From: Roseburia sp.
Lineage (GTDB): Bacteria; Bacillota; Clostridia; Lachnospirales; Lachnospiraceae
NCBI GenBank assembly: GCA_017621905.1
Contig: JAGASC010000306.1
Coordinates: 1-13,351, forward strand
Direction of reading: 5' to 3'
Length of the DNA: 13,351 bases
The notes under the pieces: generated by a model
Seen by the model: the letters and a program-made list of their open reading frames with translations, nothing else
Databases searched by the model: none
What the model was told of the DNA's origin: nothing
Program-made: the position numbers and the translations under genes
Part shown: one piece after another, positions 6,632 to 13,170 of the stretch
Layout: each line of letters opens with the position of its first letter
Numbering within the stretch: the first letter of the stretch is position 1

Positions 6632-7465
6632 TCATACATATCCGTAAGTTCCCCGCACCGACACCTCTCCTGCCGATACCAGGCGACGGCTTTCCCATGT
6701 GTCTACAATCAGCTCTCCCCGGGGAGTAATTCCCATTGCTCTCCCCTCAAAAGGTTCCTTCGGATCCAGAACCCGGACATGCTGACGCATATTGACCAGA
6801 TGAGAATTGTACTCTTTTACCAGGCCGGTCAAATCCTCTGTCTCCAGGAACACTTCATAGTACTTTTCAAACTGTTCCAGTACTTCTTCAATCAGAACTG
6901 CCCGCTCATAATGCTTTCCTGTCTCTAAGTAAAGAGATGTCGCCATATGAGAAATCTCCTCCGGAAAGCCTTCATTATGTACATTGATTCCGATTCCCAC
7001 CACAACATGATTGATATAATCGACCTGAGCGCTCATCTCTGTCAAAATACCACACACTTTTTTCCCATTCATGACAATGTCGTTGGGCCACTTGATGCCT
7101 GCCGGCCTTCCGGTACACTTTGTGATGGCTCCGGACACTGCCAACGCTGCCACCAGGGTCAGCATGGAGGCATTGTTGGGATTGATTTCCGGTTTTAACA
7201 GCAGGGTCATGAAGATTCCGGCCCCTTCTACAGACTCCCAGTTTCTTCCCCGTCTTCCCCGGCCTGCATCCTGTTTTTCTGCCACTACCAAGGTTCCGGC
7301 GGGATATCCCTCCTCCGCCAACTGCTTTGCTTTTGTGTTGGTGGAATCCAGCACCGGATAACAAAAAATCTCTGTCCCGGCCCATTTTGTTATGCGAATT
7401 CCCTTTAACTTCTCCGCACTGAGCAAATCCTTATCTTCCGGCGTGGTGAATACATCCTTTTCCAT
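6632..7465 (-). CDS. birA: Biotin--[acetyl-CoA-carboxylase] ligase, regulatory domain absent
   Basis: A 277-aa biotin protein ligase that makes biotinyl-AMP and attaches biotin to carboxylase carrier domains. The catalytic domain is complete: STNTKAKQL (41-49), the biotin/ATP loop GRGRRGRNW (68-76), IKWPNDI (124-130) and VVGIGINV (155-162), followed by a C-terminal SH3-like domain (HVRVLDPKEPFEGRAMGI... to the end). No winged-helix DNA-binding domain precedes it, so this is probably a group I enzyme that does not repress transcription itself. The frame can begin at a TTG at 7501 (289 aa), but the ATG at 7465 has AAAGGTGA nine bases upstream, whereas the TTG has no good ribosome site; I chose 7465. 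The gap to argF is then 50 nt. The first 30 residues before the catalytic domain have no clear fold. Confidence 0.93.
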   Translation of the reverse strand: MEKDVFTTPEDKDLLSAEKLKGIRITKWAGTEIFCYPVLDSTNTKAKQLAEEGYPAGTLVVAEKQDAGRGRRGRNWESVEGAGIFMTLLLKPEINPNNASMLTLVAALAVSGAITKCTGRPAGIKWPNDIVMNGKKVCGILTEMSAQVDYINHVVVGIGINVHNEGFPEEISHMATSLYLETGKHYERAVLIEEVLEQFEKYYEVFLETEDLTGLVKEYNSHLVNMRQHVRVLDPKEPFEGRAMGITPRGELIVDTWESRRLVSAGEVSVRGTYGYV

Positions 7466-7515
7466 TGCCCCTCTCACCTTTCCCTGCATATCTTCCGGCA
7501 AACGTTCTTCTTTCG

Positions 7516-8505
7516 CTATTCTCCCAACGTTGCCAGCATCACCGCTTTTATGGTATGCATACGATTTTCTGCCTCGTCAAATACCACGGACTGGGCACTT
7601 TCAAACACCTCATCGGTGACCTCCAGCTCGCTGTAACCAAATTTCTCGTATACTTCCCTTCCTATCTTGGTCTTCAAATCATGGAATGCGGGCAGACAAT
7701 GCATAAAGATTGCTTCCGGCTTTGCATTTTCCATCACTGCTTTATTGACCTGGTAAGGCATCAAATCGCCCAGACGCTCCTGCCATGCCTCGTCCGGCTC
7801 ACCCATGGATACCCACACATCGGTGTAAATAACATCTGCATCCTTTGTGCCTTCTTTCACATCCTCGGTCAGGGTAATCGTCGCTCCGGTCTCTTTTGCC
7901 ACCTCACGGCAATATTCCACCAGCTTCTCATCCGGGAAATATTTCTGAGAGGTGCACGCCACAAAGTCCATGCCCAGTTTTGCACAGGTCACAAGAAGAG
8001 AATTGCCCATGTTGTAGCGGGCATCTCCCATATATACAAATTTAACACCGCGAAGTCTGCCCAGATGCTCCCGTATCGTCAGCATGTCCGCCAGCATCTG
8101 CGTAGGATGAAATTCATTGGTAAGGCCGTTCCATACCGGAACACCTGCATATTTTGCCAGTTCCTCCACAATATCCTGTCCATATCCACGATATTCAATA
8201 CCGTCAAACATCCGTCCTAACACCCGGGCCGTGTCCGGAATACTTTCTTTTTTCCCGATCTGGGAACCGGAAGGATCTAAGTATGTAACGTGCATTCCAA
8301 GGTCGTGAGCTGCCACCTCAAATGAGCAGCGGGTCCTGGTGCTTGTCTTCTCAAAAATCAGTGCGATGTTTTTTCCAATCAGGCTGTTATGAAGAATGCC
8401 CTGCTTTTTCTGCTTTTTCAGCTCCTCCGCCAAATCGATCAGATAAATAATTTCTTCCGGCGTGTAATCCATCAGCTTCAAAAAATTGCGTCCCTTTAAA
8501 GTCAT
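7516..8505 (-). CDS. argF: Ornithine carbamoyltransferase
   Basis: A 329-aa OTCase, making citrulline from ornithine and carbamoyl phosphate. Signature motifs are the carbamoyl-phosphate loop STRTR (55-59), SQIGKKES (81-88), HPTQ (133-136), DVWVSMGE (229-236, ornithine side) and HCLP (269-272) with the catalytic cysteine. The length is typical. It could be anabolic (argF) or catabolic (arcB). No arcA or arcC is adjacent, so argF is preferred, but sequence alone does not decide. The ATG at 8505 has AAGGAGA seven bases upstream. It is the first gene of the long minus-strand cluster; birA follows after 50 nt. An imperfect AT-rich palindrome resembling an ArgR site lies upstream around 8560-8580, unproven. 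Confidence 0.95.
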   Translation of the reverse strand: MTLKGRNFLKLMDYTPEEIIYLIDLAEELKKQKKQGILHNSLIGKNIALIFEKTSTRTRCSFEVAAHDLGMHVTYLDPSGSQIGKKESIPDTARVLGRMFDGIEYRGYGQDIVEELAKYAGVPVWNGLTNEFHPTQMLADMLTIREHLGRLRGVKFVYMGDARYNMGNSLLVTCAKLGMDFVACTSQKYFPDEKLVEYCREVAKETGATITLTEDVKEGTKDADVIYTDVWVSMGEPDEAWQERLGDLMPYQVNKAVMENAKPEAIFMHCLPAFHDLKTKIGREVYEKFGYSELEVTDEVFESAQSVVFDEAENRMHTIKAVMLATLGE

Positions 8506-8535
8506 AATAATATTCTCCTTGTTGTAATTGGAATC

Positions 8536-8559
8536 GGGCTGCCAACACTATGGCAGCCC
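8536..8559 (-). terminator. GGGCTGCCA hairpin between SPFH gene and argF
   Basis: GGGCTGCCA (8536-8544) and TGGCAGCCC (8551-8559) form a perfect 9-bp GC-rich stem with a 6-nt loop, 25 nt past the SPFH stop and 31 nt before the argF start. On the minus strand the stem is followed by GATTCC, not a U-tract, so it is at best a weak or partial terminator. It may be an RNA-stability or processing element separating the two genes. Confidence 0.45.
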
Positions 8560-8583
8560 TTAAATATAAAAATTTCAGCAGTT

Positions 8584-9516
8584 TTATTTTTCGTCCACTG
8601 CAACCTCTGTTACAGATTTTGCAAGTCCGGCAATACCCTGAATCTCGGACGGAATGATAATCTTAGTTGCCTTACCATCTGCTGCCTTTGCAAAAGCTTC
8701 CAGACTCTTTAACTGAATGACCGCCTGGTCCGGAGCCGCTTCCTTCATCATGCGAAGTCCGTCTGCATTTGCCTGCTGAATCTTAAGGATTGCTTCTGCC
8801 TGACCTTCTGCCTCACGAATCGTCTCTTCCTTCTTCGCCTCTGCACGCAGGATAGCGGCCTGTTTTTCTGCCTCCGCATCAAGGATTGCAGACTCTTTCT
8901 TACCCTCAGCCACAAGGACTGTAGATTTTTTCTCACCTTCCGCACGTAAGATAGCTTCACGGCGCTCACGCTCTGCCTTCATCTGTTTTTCCATCGCATC
9001 CTGGATTGCTGCGGGCGGGATGATGTTCTTTAATTCCACACGATTTACCTTGATTCCCCATGGGTCGGTGGCAACGTCCAAAGTCGCGCGCATCTTGGTA
9101 TTGATGGTCTCTCTGGAGGTCAGTGTCTCATCCAGCTCCAGATCACCGATGATATTACGCAATGTGGTCGCTGTCAGATTTTCAATCGCCATAAGTGGAT
9201 TTTCCACACCGTAAGCATAGAGCTTCGGGTCTGTAATCTGATAATAAACCACGGTATCGATCTGCATCGTTACGTTATCCTTGGTAATTACCGGCTGCGG
9301 CGGGAAATCCACCACCTGCTCTTTTAAGATAACCTTCTTGGCAACACGGTCAATAAACGGTGCTTTAAAGTGCGGACCTACTGACCAGGTCGCAAGATAC
9401 ACGCCCAGACGCTCCACGATCACTGCATGAGCCTGTGGCACGATTTTGATACAGGATACTGCAATCAGCAGTACTAAAACAACTAAAACGATAAGTGCAA
9501 TCATAAGTCCTGGCAT
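8584..9516 (-). CDS. SPFH/band-7 (stomatin/QmcA-like) membrane protein
   Basis: With a start at 9516, a 310-aa protein: one N-terminal membrane helix (about 3-22, MPGLMIALIVLVVLVLLIAV), then a band-7 domain (about 24-175; KIVPQAHAVIVERLG, GPHFKAPFIDRV, VITKDNVTMQIDTVVYYQI, LRNIIGDLELDETLTSRE, DPWGIKVNRVELKNIIPP). A highly charged coiled coil covers about 176-245, and the end is short. The coil contains five tandem 11-residue repeats of the form AILxAExxKxx (188-242). The family forms large membrane-associated rings and scaffolds in functional microdomains, and often pairs with an NfeD protein, which is not adjacent here. The frame opens at a TTG (9540) with further ATGs at 9534 and 9531, but GGAGGG lies eight bases before the ATG at 9516, so that start is chosen. 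A weak promoter (TTGTAA, 9608-9613; TAATAT, 9585-9590) may drive it. Confidence 0.93.
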   Translation of the reverse strand: MPGLMIALIVLVVLVLLIAVSCIKIVPQAHAVIVERLGVYLATWSVGPHFKAPFIDRVAKKVILKEQVVDFPPQPVITKDNVTMQIDTVVYYQITDPKLYAYGVENPLMAIENLTATTLRNIIGDLELDETLTSRETINTKMRATLDVATDPWGIKVNRVELKNIIPPAAIQDAMEKQMKAERERREAILRAEGEKKSTVLVAEGKKESAILDAEAEKQAAILRAEAKKEETIREAEGQAEAILKIQQANADGLRMMKEAAPDQAVIQLKSLEAFAKAADGKATKIIIPSEIQGIAGLAKSVTEVAVDEK

Positions 9517-9616
9517 AACTAATCCCTCCATCATATTCAAGTCTGTTTTGGGAAACCGATATGTATTCTGTTTCCTTTTTTATCATATTACTATATCTGC
9601 TCCCAAATTACAAGAA

Positions 9617-9655
9617 CAGCCGCAGAAAATATCTTACTGATATTTTCTGCGGCTG
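9617..9655 (-). terminator. Strong hairpin terminator after the cell-wall hydrolase gene
   Basis: CAGCCGCAGAAAATATC (9617-9633) and its exact complement (9639-9655) make a 17-bp perfect stem with a 5-nt loop. On the minus strand it is followed by TTCTTGTAATTT, a moderately U-rich tail. It lies 57 nt past the hydrolase stop and before the SPFH gene, so it probably ends the hydrolase transcript. Confidence 0.75.
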
Positions 9656-9711
9656 ACAGTCTTAGATACATATTCATACACCCGGATTGGCGTAACAAAA
9701 CGTCTGCTGTT

Positions 9712-10935
9712 TTAAAAGAATACATGGTTGCCAATCACAAGGCCTGCATGCCCGGTAGCGGCTCTGCGGAAACTGGTTGCCCCGCCTGTGTTATCCGTTC
9801 CGTTCAGGGCTTCCTGTGCGGCCTGAACGCAGCTGGCCTTAGGCCCATTTGCTATGACCCTGCTCAGCATGCCCTGTCCTGCTGGTGTAAACTGTCCCGG
9901 CTGATAAATCACATCGTAAATGGAGTTCGGATATCTTCCGCTTCTCACACGGTTCATAACCACTGCTCCAACTGCTACCTGACCCTCGTAACACTCATTT
10001 CCGGCCTCACACTGAATGATAGCTGCTAAAAGTATTACCTCATCTACCGATGCTGCCACTGACTGATTCTGTACAACAGTCACTTCCGTTACCTGCGCTG
10101 CATTTCTTGCTTCTTCCTCTGCCTTTGCCTTCGCAATTGCAGCCTGTTCTTCTTCAATCGTGATTCCAACACTTAAATCCTGCTCTGTGGTTACATACTC
10201 CGCGCTGACATAGGCTGTCCTTTCGCCGTATTTGACTGCCACCCACTCCTCCGTTGCCGGCGTGTCTTTATCGACAATCAATGTAGCCCCCGTATACACA
10301 GCAGTGATCACTGCACTCTCCGCATTTGCTTCGCTTCGAACGCGAAGGCCATCTGCCTGTATTTTTGCCACGGTGTCAAAATTAGCCTTGGCATAGGCAA
10401 GTGCTTCCTGCCCGAACACACAGTAATCGTTATTTACATATCCATCCACATTGCCGGATGTGATATGTGTCCAGGTATCTCCAGCCTCGACAATCTCTGC
10501 CACGGCTCCCTTATATAATTTTCCTACAATAGCTGCTTCTCCGTCACCGGCTGCTCTGACATAGAGGAACTCTTCCACCTCTGCCATTAACCGGTTCTGC
10601 CATGCAATTTCTTCTTCCGTTAATGTCTCCTCCGGTTCCGCTTCCTCTGCGGTTGCCATCAACGCCGTTCTCGACCGCTCCACACTTACTGTGGTCAGCT
10701 CAATGCTCTCCAGCGCATCGGATTTCAACTGTTCTAAACGTACAACAACTCCTGCTGTTCCATTTGTAGTCAAGTCCGTCTTCCTATCAGTGTCTGTAGC
10801 TTCTGCAACAGTTGTGGCTTCTGCAACGCTTAGGACTTTTGCCTTAGCTGTTTCTGCAGCGTCCGCGATTGCACATATCGCGACCATCAAACAGGCCACC
10901 ACGATACTTTCAATCGCTCTCCTTTTCACATTCAT
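9712..10935 (-). CDS. Secreted cell-wall hydrolase, two SH3-like domains plus SleB-type catalytic domain
   Basis: With a start at 10935, a 407-aa exported protein. The parts are: a signal peptide (1 to about 27, NVKRR then a hydrophobic core ending near ADA); a low-complexity Ala/Thr/Glu stretch to about 118; bacterial SH3-like domain 1 (about 120-175, FLYVRAAGDGEAAIVGKLYKG); SH3-like domain 2 (about 188-250, GLRVRSEANAESAVITAVYTG); a charged helical linker (258-282); and a SleB/CwlJ-type hydrolase domain (297-407) with the expected catalytic E310 in IIQCEAGNE. Later landmarks are VAVGAVVMNRVRSGRYPNS, GQFTPA and a C-terminal GNHVFF. The family cleaves peptidoglycan glycan strands. In spore formers SleB acts in germination, but the SH3 arrangement also fits vegetative wall turnover. 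GGAGG lies five bases before the ATG at 10935 and overlaps an earlier in-frame ATG at 10947, so 10935 is preferred. It has a consensus promoter and terminator of its own. Confidence 0.92.
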   Translation of the reverse strand: MNVKRRAIESIVVACLMVAICAIADAAETAKAKVLSVAEATTVAEATDTDRKTDLTTNGTAGVVVRLEQLKSDALESIELTTVSVERSRTALMATAEEAEPEETLTEEEIAWQNRLMAEVEEFLYVRAAGDGEAAIVGKLYKGAVAEIVEAGDTWTHITSGNVDGYVNNDYCVFGQEALAYAKANFDTVAKIQADGLRVRSEANAESAVITAVYTGATLIVDKDTPATEEWVAVKYGERTAYVSAEYVTTEQDLSVGITIEEEQAAIAKAKAEEEARNAAQVTEVTVVQNQSVAASVDEVILLAAIIQCEAGNECYEGQVAVGAVVMNRVRSGRYPNSIYDVIYQPGQFTPAGQGMLSRVIANGPKASCVQAAQEALNGTDNTGGATSFRRAATGHAGLVIGNHVFF

Positions 10936-11006
10936 AGAAACCTCCATCAGTGTCTACCATTTTTTTGAAATAGTATTACACCTTTGTTCCGTTTTATTCA
11001 TATTTT

Positions 11007-11032
11007 ATTACAATTGTTACGGATTTGTTACA
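11007..11032 (-). promoter_or_regulatory. WalR-like direct repeat at the hydrolase transcription start
   Basis: On the minus strand TGTAAC (plus 11027-11032) is followed after five bases by CGTAAC (11016-11021), an 11-bp period, and then by TGTAAT (11007-11012). The WalR (YycF) consensus known from Bacillus/Staphylococcus is TGTWAH-N5-TGTWAH; this pair differs at one position. The predicted start site is near 11032, so a bound regulator would overlap early transcribed DNA, a position typical of repression. The link to WalKR is inferred from motif plus gene type. Confidence 0.45.
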
Positions 11033-11038
11033 ACGCGC

Positions 11039-11067
11039 ATTATAGCAAAGCGTTACTAATTTGTCAA
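11039..11067 (-). promoter_or_regulatory. Consensus sigma-A promoter of the cell-wall hydrolase gene
   Basis: Minus strand: -35 TTGACA (plus 11062-11067), a 17-bp spacer, and -10 TATAAT (plus 11039-11044). Both hexamers match the consensus perfectly with ideal spacing. The predicted start is near 11032, giving a leader of about 97 nt to the ATG at 10935. A perfect promoter usually implies that control comes from a repressor or a later step. Confidence 0.9.
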
Positions 11068-11111
11068 GATTTTCAAGGTTATTCGCAATTTACGGTAATT
11101 TCATTTGATGC

Positions 11112-11159
11112 AAAAAAACCGCTGAATTCCTTGAAAATAAAGGGTTCCGGCGTTTTTTT
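11112..11159 (-). terminator. Bidirectional-looking terminator after the small membrane-protein gene
   Basis: An A7 run (11112-11118), an imperfect GC-containing stem (CCGCTGAATTCCTT with AAGGGTTCCGGCG, including G-T pairs and single bulges) and a T7 run (11153-11159) make a hairpin flanked by A and T tracts on both strands. In the minus direction it ends the 11275-11640 gene, whose stop is about 115 nt upstream. Confidence 0.8.
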
Positions 11160-11274
11160 GTGCAATATGCCAAATTTTAACTTTTTCGTAATTTTTTCTG
11201 TTTTTACAGCTCTTCCTCTGTGTTATTTTGCCTCTTCGTAACCCGGTTTCCCGAGGCGTGCAAACATATTTTTC

Positions 11275-11640
11275 TTATGGAAAGACCTCATCCAACACCG
11301 CATTCAGTAATTCATCCGGAGCCATTTCCCTCTGTGCTTCTGCGGGTATCTCTTTGCCTGCTCTCTGCCGGCCTGCCGACATTCCTCCATCTGCACTTTT
11401 TTGATTTGCCTTTCTTAATTCTGCCGTCTTCTCTTCGGCCATGTTCTTCCTGCTTACCGTTTCGTCAAAATCGATCCATGCTTCCCTGCCGGAACGAATG
11501 CTGTGAGTCAGTGTATCCATACGTTTTCCAAGTTTTTTTATCCTGTGTAATGTGACTGCCAGAAGAAGCATGACAAGAACGCCAAAAGCCACGCCAATCC
11601 AGACGGAATACTCCGCCAAAAAGAAGCTTACCTGCTCCAT
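11275..11640 (-). CDS. Small single-pass membrane protein of unknown function
   Basis: With a start at 11640, a 121-aa protein. A short N-terminus (MEQVSFFLAEYS) precedes one membrane helix (about 12-31, VWIGVAFGVLVMLLLAVTL). A basic cytoplasmic-side patch, HRIKKLGKRMD, follows, then a long hydrophilic tail rich in Glu, Lys, Ala and Arg, probably helical or disordered, ending PDELLNAVLDEVFP. The positive charges just after the helix predict the tail to be cytoplasmic. I recognise no family. An ATG at 11646 is also in frame, but GAGAGG is two bases from it and eight from the ATG at 11640, so 11640 is preferred. It has its own promoter, a terminator, and stands alone between the hydrolase gene and the divergent murG. 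The topology (short outside, coil inside) would fit a small envelope or division accessory protein, but that is a guess. Confidence 0.75.
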   Translation of the reverse strand: MEQVSFFLAEYSVWIGVAFGVLVMLLLAVTLHRIKKLGKRMDTLTHSIRSGREAWIDFDETVSRKNMAEEKTAELRKANQKSADGGMSAGRQRAGKEIPAEAQREMAPDELLNAVLDEVFP

Positions 11641-11703
11641 ACACATTACCTCTCTTTTCTGCGACAGGCGTTAGGCCCGTCCCTTCCTTTTGCTACGTAT
11701 ATC

Positions 11704-11732
11704 ATTATAGAAGTAATCCTGTGGTTTGGAAA
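11704..11732 (-). promoter_or_regulatory. Promoter of the small membrane-protein gene
   Basis: Minus strand: -10 TATAAT (plus 11704-11709, perfect) with -35 TTTCCA (plus 11727-11732, 4 of 6) at a 17-bp spacing. The predicted start near 11697 gives a leader of about 57 nt to the ATG at 11640. Confidence 0.65.
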
Positions 11733-11837
11733 GAGTCCAGGCCTAAAATTCCATCGCAAATTTCGACACTCGTTACTGTTCATTTCGTTCTTTTCTTTTA
11801 AATTTGATTCACAACGCCTGCATTTTCACGTCTTTTC

Positions 11838-11866
11838 TTGACTTTTTGGCATAAGGGTATTATAAA
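11838..11866 (+). promoter_or_regulatory. Sigma-A promoter of murG
   Basis: TTGACT (11838-11843), a 17-bp spacer and TATAAA (11861-11866); both hexamers are 5 of 6. The predicted start near 11873 leaves about 190 nt of leader before murG, unusually long for a biosynthetic gene with no recognised riboswitch. Confidence 0.8.
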
Positions 11867-11896
11867 TATGAAAGTATGATAACTGTTCAGGTCAGG

Positions 11897-11917
11897 TCCA
11901 TGCATTTACTGCATGGA
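11897..11917. repeat. TCCATGCA/TGCATGGA hairpin in murG leader
   Basis: A perfect 8-bp stem with loop TTTAC. The 3' half, TTTACTGCATG, is identical over 11 bases to the reverse complement of the hairpin at 13272-13289 beyond murG, suggesting related repeat units on both sides of the gene. Confidence 0.6.
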
Positions 11918-11918
11918 A

Positions 11919-11938
11919 CGCCGATAGGAATATCGGCG
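11919..11938. repeat. CGCCGATA/TATCGGCG hairpin in murG leader
   Basis: A perfect 8-bp stem closed by a GGAA tetraloop (GNRA type), directly after the previous hairpin with one base between them. GNRA loops are stable in RNA and often make tertiary contacts, so this may be a folded RNA element; no U-tract follows. Confidence 0.6.
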
Positions 11939-11963
11939 GTGATAAAACGTAAAAATTGCAGGA

Positions 11964-12000
11964 GCAAGCCCCCATCGCGGAGCGATTTTCATGGGCTTGC
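11964..12000. repeat. GCAAGCCC/GGGCTTGC nested hairpin in murG leader
   Basis: An outer perfect 8-bp stem (11964-11971 with 11993-12000) encloses an inner 5-bp stem ATCGC/GCGAT (11974-11978 with 11982-11986) with a GGA loop. No U-tract follows, so it is not an intrinsic terminator. Confidence 0.6.
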
Positions 12001-12003
12001 GGT

Positions 12004-12032
12004 CGTAATTATGAAGGTACTGAATAATTACA
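12004..12032. repeat. Palindrome family copy 1, before murG
   Basis: GTAATTAT (12005-12012) and ATAATTAC (12024-12031) form a perfect 8-bp stem with loop GAAGGTACTGA. A near-identical unit with loop GAAGTACTGA lies at 13169-13196 in the same orientation. It ends about 33 nt before the murG start, just upstream of its ribosome site. Confidence 0.65.
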
Positions 12033-12064
12033 AAGTATGATATAGGAAAGGACGTATTTTTGCT

Positions 12065-13147
12065 ATGAAAAAAATCGTAATGACAGGGGGCGGAACTGCG
12101 GGACATGTGACCCCTAATATCGCACTGATGCCAGCCCTGCGAAAAGAGGGATATGAGATTTCTTATATCGGTTCCTATGACGGCATCGAAAAAAATCTCA
12201 TAGACGCCCAGAATATTCCTTATTACGGCATCTCATCCGGAAAACTGAGACGCTACTTTGATCCGAAAAATTTTTCTGATCCGTTTAAGGTAATAAAGGG
12301 CTATGGACAATCTGTGAAATTAATGAAACAATTAAGACCGGATGTGGTATTTTCCAAAGGCGGTTTTGTCTCTGTTCCGGTTGTTCTTGCCGCAAAACGC
12401 TGCAAGATTCCGGCTATCATCCATGAATCCGACCTGACACCGGGTCTGGCCAACAAACTGGCGATTCCAAGCGCTACAAAGGTCTGCTGTAATTTTCCGG
12501 AAACGCTGAACTACCTACCGAAGGAAAAAGCAGTGCTGACCGGTTCCCCGATCCGGCAGGAACTGCTGAATGGAAACGCAGATGCGGCATTCTCTCTCTG
12601 TCATTTTACCGACCGTTCCAAACCGGTTCTTTTAGTAGTGGGCGGCAGCACCGGTTCCCGCGCCATCAACATAGCAATTCGTGATTTACTGCCGGAACTG
12701 ATCAAAACATACAACCTCATCCATCTTTGCGGAAAAGGCAATCTGGATACATCCTTAAACCGGGTGACCGGCTACGCTCAGTTTGAATATGCAAATCAGG
12801 AGCTGGCGGATATGTTCGCGCTGTCCGACCTTGTGATTTCCCGCGCCGGAGCTAATGCCATCTGCGAACTTTTGGCTCTGCATAAACCTAATATTTTGAT
12901 TCCACTTTCCGCTGCTGCAAGCCGGGGCGATCAGATTTTGAATGCAAATTCTTTCCGTTCCCAAGGATTCAGCTACGTTTTAGAGGAGGAATCTCTGACA
13001 AACACTACGCTTCTGGAAGCGATCCATCATGTCTTTCGGAAAAAGGATTCTTATATTGAAGCCATGAAGAACAGTACCGGTCATAATTCTATTGAGACGA
13101 TTGTTGGGTTGATATTAGAAGCTTCCAAAAGCAAAGCGAACTCCTAA
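12065..13147 (+). CDS. murG: MurG-type UDP-GlcNAc:lipid I N-acetylglucosaminyltransferase
   Basis: A 360-aa GT-B glycosyltransferase of normal MurG length, adding GlcNAc to lipid I at the cytoplasmic membrane face to give lipid II. Seen are the N-terminal loop GGGTAGHVTPN (8-18), FSKGGFVSVPVVLAA (96-110), IHESD (119-123), LTGSPIR (158-164), the C-domain loop GGSTGSRAIN (193-202), SRAGANAICEL (259-269, UDP-GlcNAc site) and the terminal donor-site segment PLSAAASRGDQILNAN. GGGTAGH rather than GGGTGGH is typical of one Firmicutes MurG clade, to my recollection. The gene stands outside any division/cell-wall cluster, is the only plus-strand gene here, and has its own promoter and a long hairpin-rich leader. 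It could therefore be the sole MurG or a second paralogue. The ATG at 12065 has AGGAAAGGA upstream at a rather long distance; the family N-terminus begins here. Confidence 0.94.
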   Translation: MKKIVMTGGGTAGHVTPNIALMPALRKEGYEISYIGSYDGIEKNLIDAQNIPYYGISSGKLRRYFDPKNFSDPFKVIKGYGQSVKLMKQLRPDVVFSKGGFVSVPVVLAAKRCKIPAIIHESDLTPGLANKLAIPSATKVCCNFPETLNYLPKEKAVLTGSPIRQELLNGNADAAFSLCHFTDRSKPVLLVVGGSTGSRAINIAIRDLLPELIKTYNLIHLCGKGNLDTSLNRVTGYAQFEYANQELADMFALSDLVISRAGANAICELLALHKPNILIPLSAAASRGDQILNANSFRSQGFSYVLEEESLTNTTLLEAIHHVFRKKDSYIEAMKNSTGHNSIETIVGLILEASKSKANS

Positions 13148-13155
13148 AAGTAAAT

Positions 13156-13170
13156 CGAGCAGACTGCTCG
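13156..13170. repeat. CGAGC/GCTCG hairpin after murG
   Basis: A 5-bp stem with loop AGACT; the word CGAGCAG-A-CTGCTCG is a perfect odd palindrome. It abuts the next palindrome directly. Confidence 0.5.

Larger units (their letters stand above)
10936..11274. other. Intergenic region with hydrolase promoter and upstream terminator
   Basis: This 339-nt stretch holds, in minus-strand order, the terminator of the small membrane-protein gene (11112-11159), then the hydrolase promoter (11039-11067), a WalR-like repeat (11007-11032) and a leader of about 97 nt. Nothing coding is supported in it. The part 11160-11274 shows no structure I can name. Confidence 0.6.
11641..12064. other. Divergent intergenic region with structured murG leader
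   Basis: This 424-nt region holds a minus-strand promoter for the small membrane-protein gene (11704-11732), about 105 nt of plain AT-rich DNA, a plus-strand promoter (11838-11866), and a leader of about 190 nt with four consecutive hairpins before murG. No tRNA, riboswitch class or small ORF was recognised. Confidence 0.6.

Noticed and set aside
7465..8220. 251-aa plus-strand open frame opposite argF
   Set aside because: It lies wholly within argF and the argF-birA gap on the other strand, has no ribosome site or recognisable motif, and argF is certain.
11762..11768. TTCGACA, identical to a Spo0A box, upstream of the small membrane-protein promoter
   Set aside because: A single exact 7-mer is expected about once or twice by chance in 13 kb counting both strands; there is no second site.
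11906..12106. 66-aa minus-strand frame across the murG leader
   Set aside because: It runs through the hairpins and the murG start, with no ribosome site or family resemblance.
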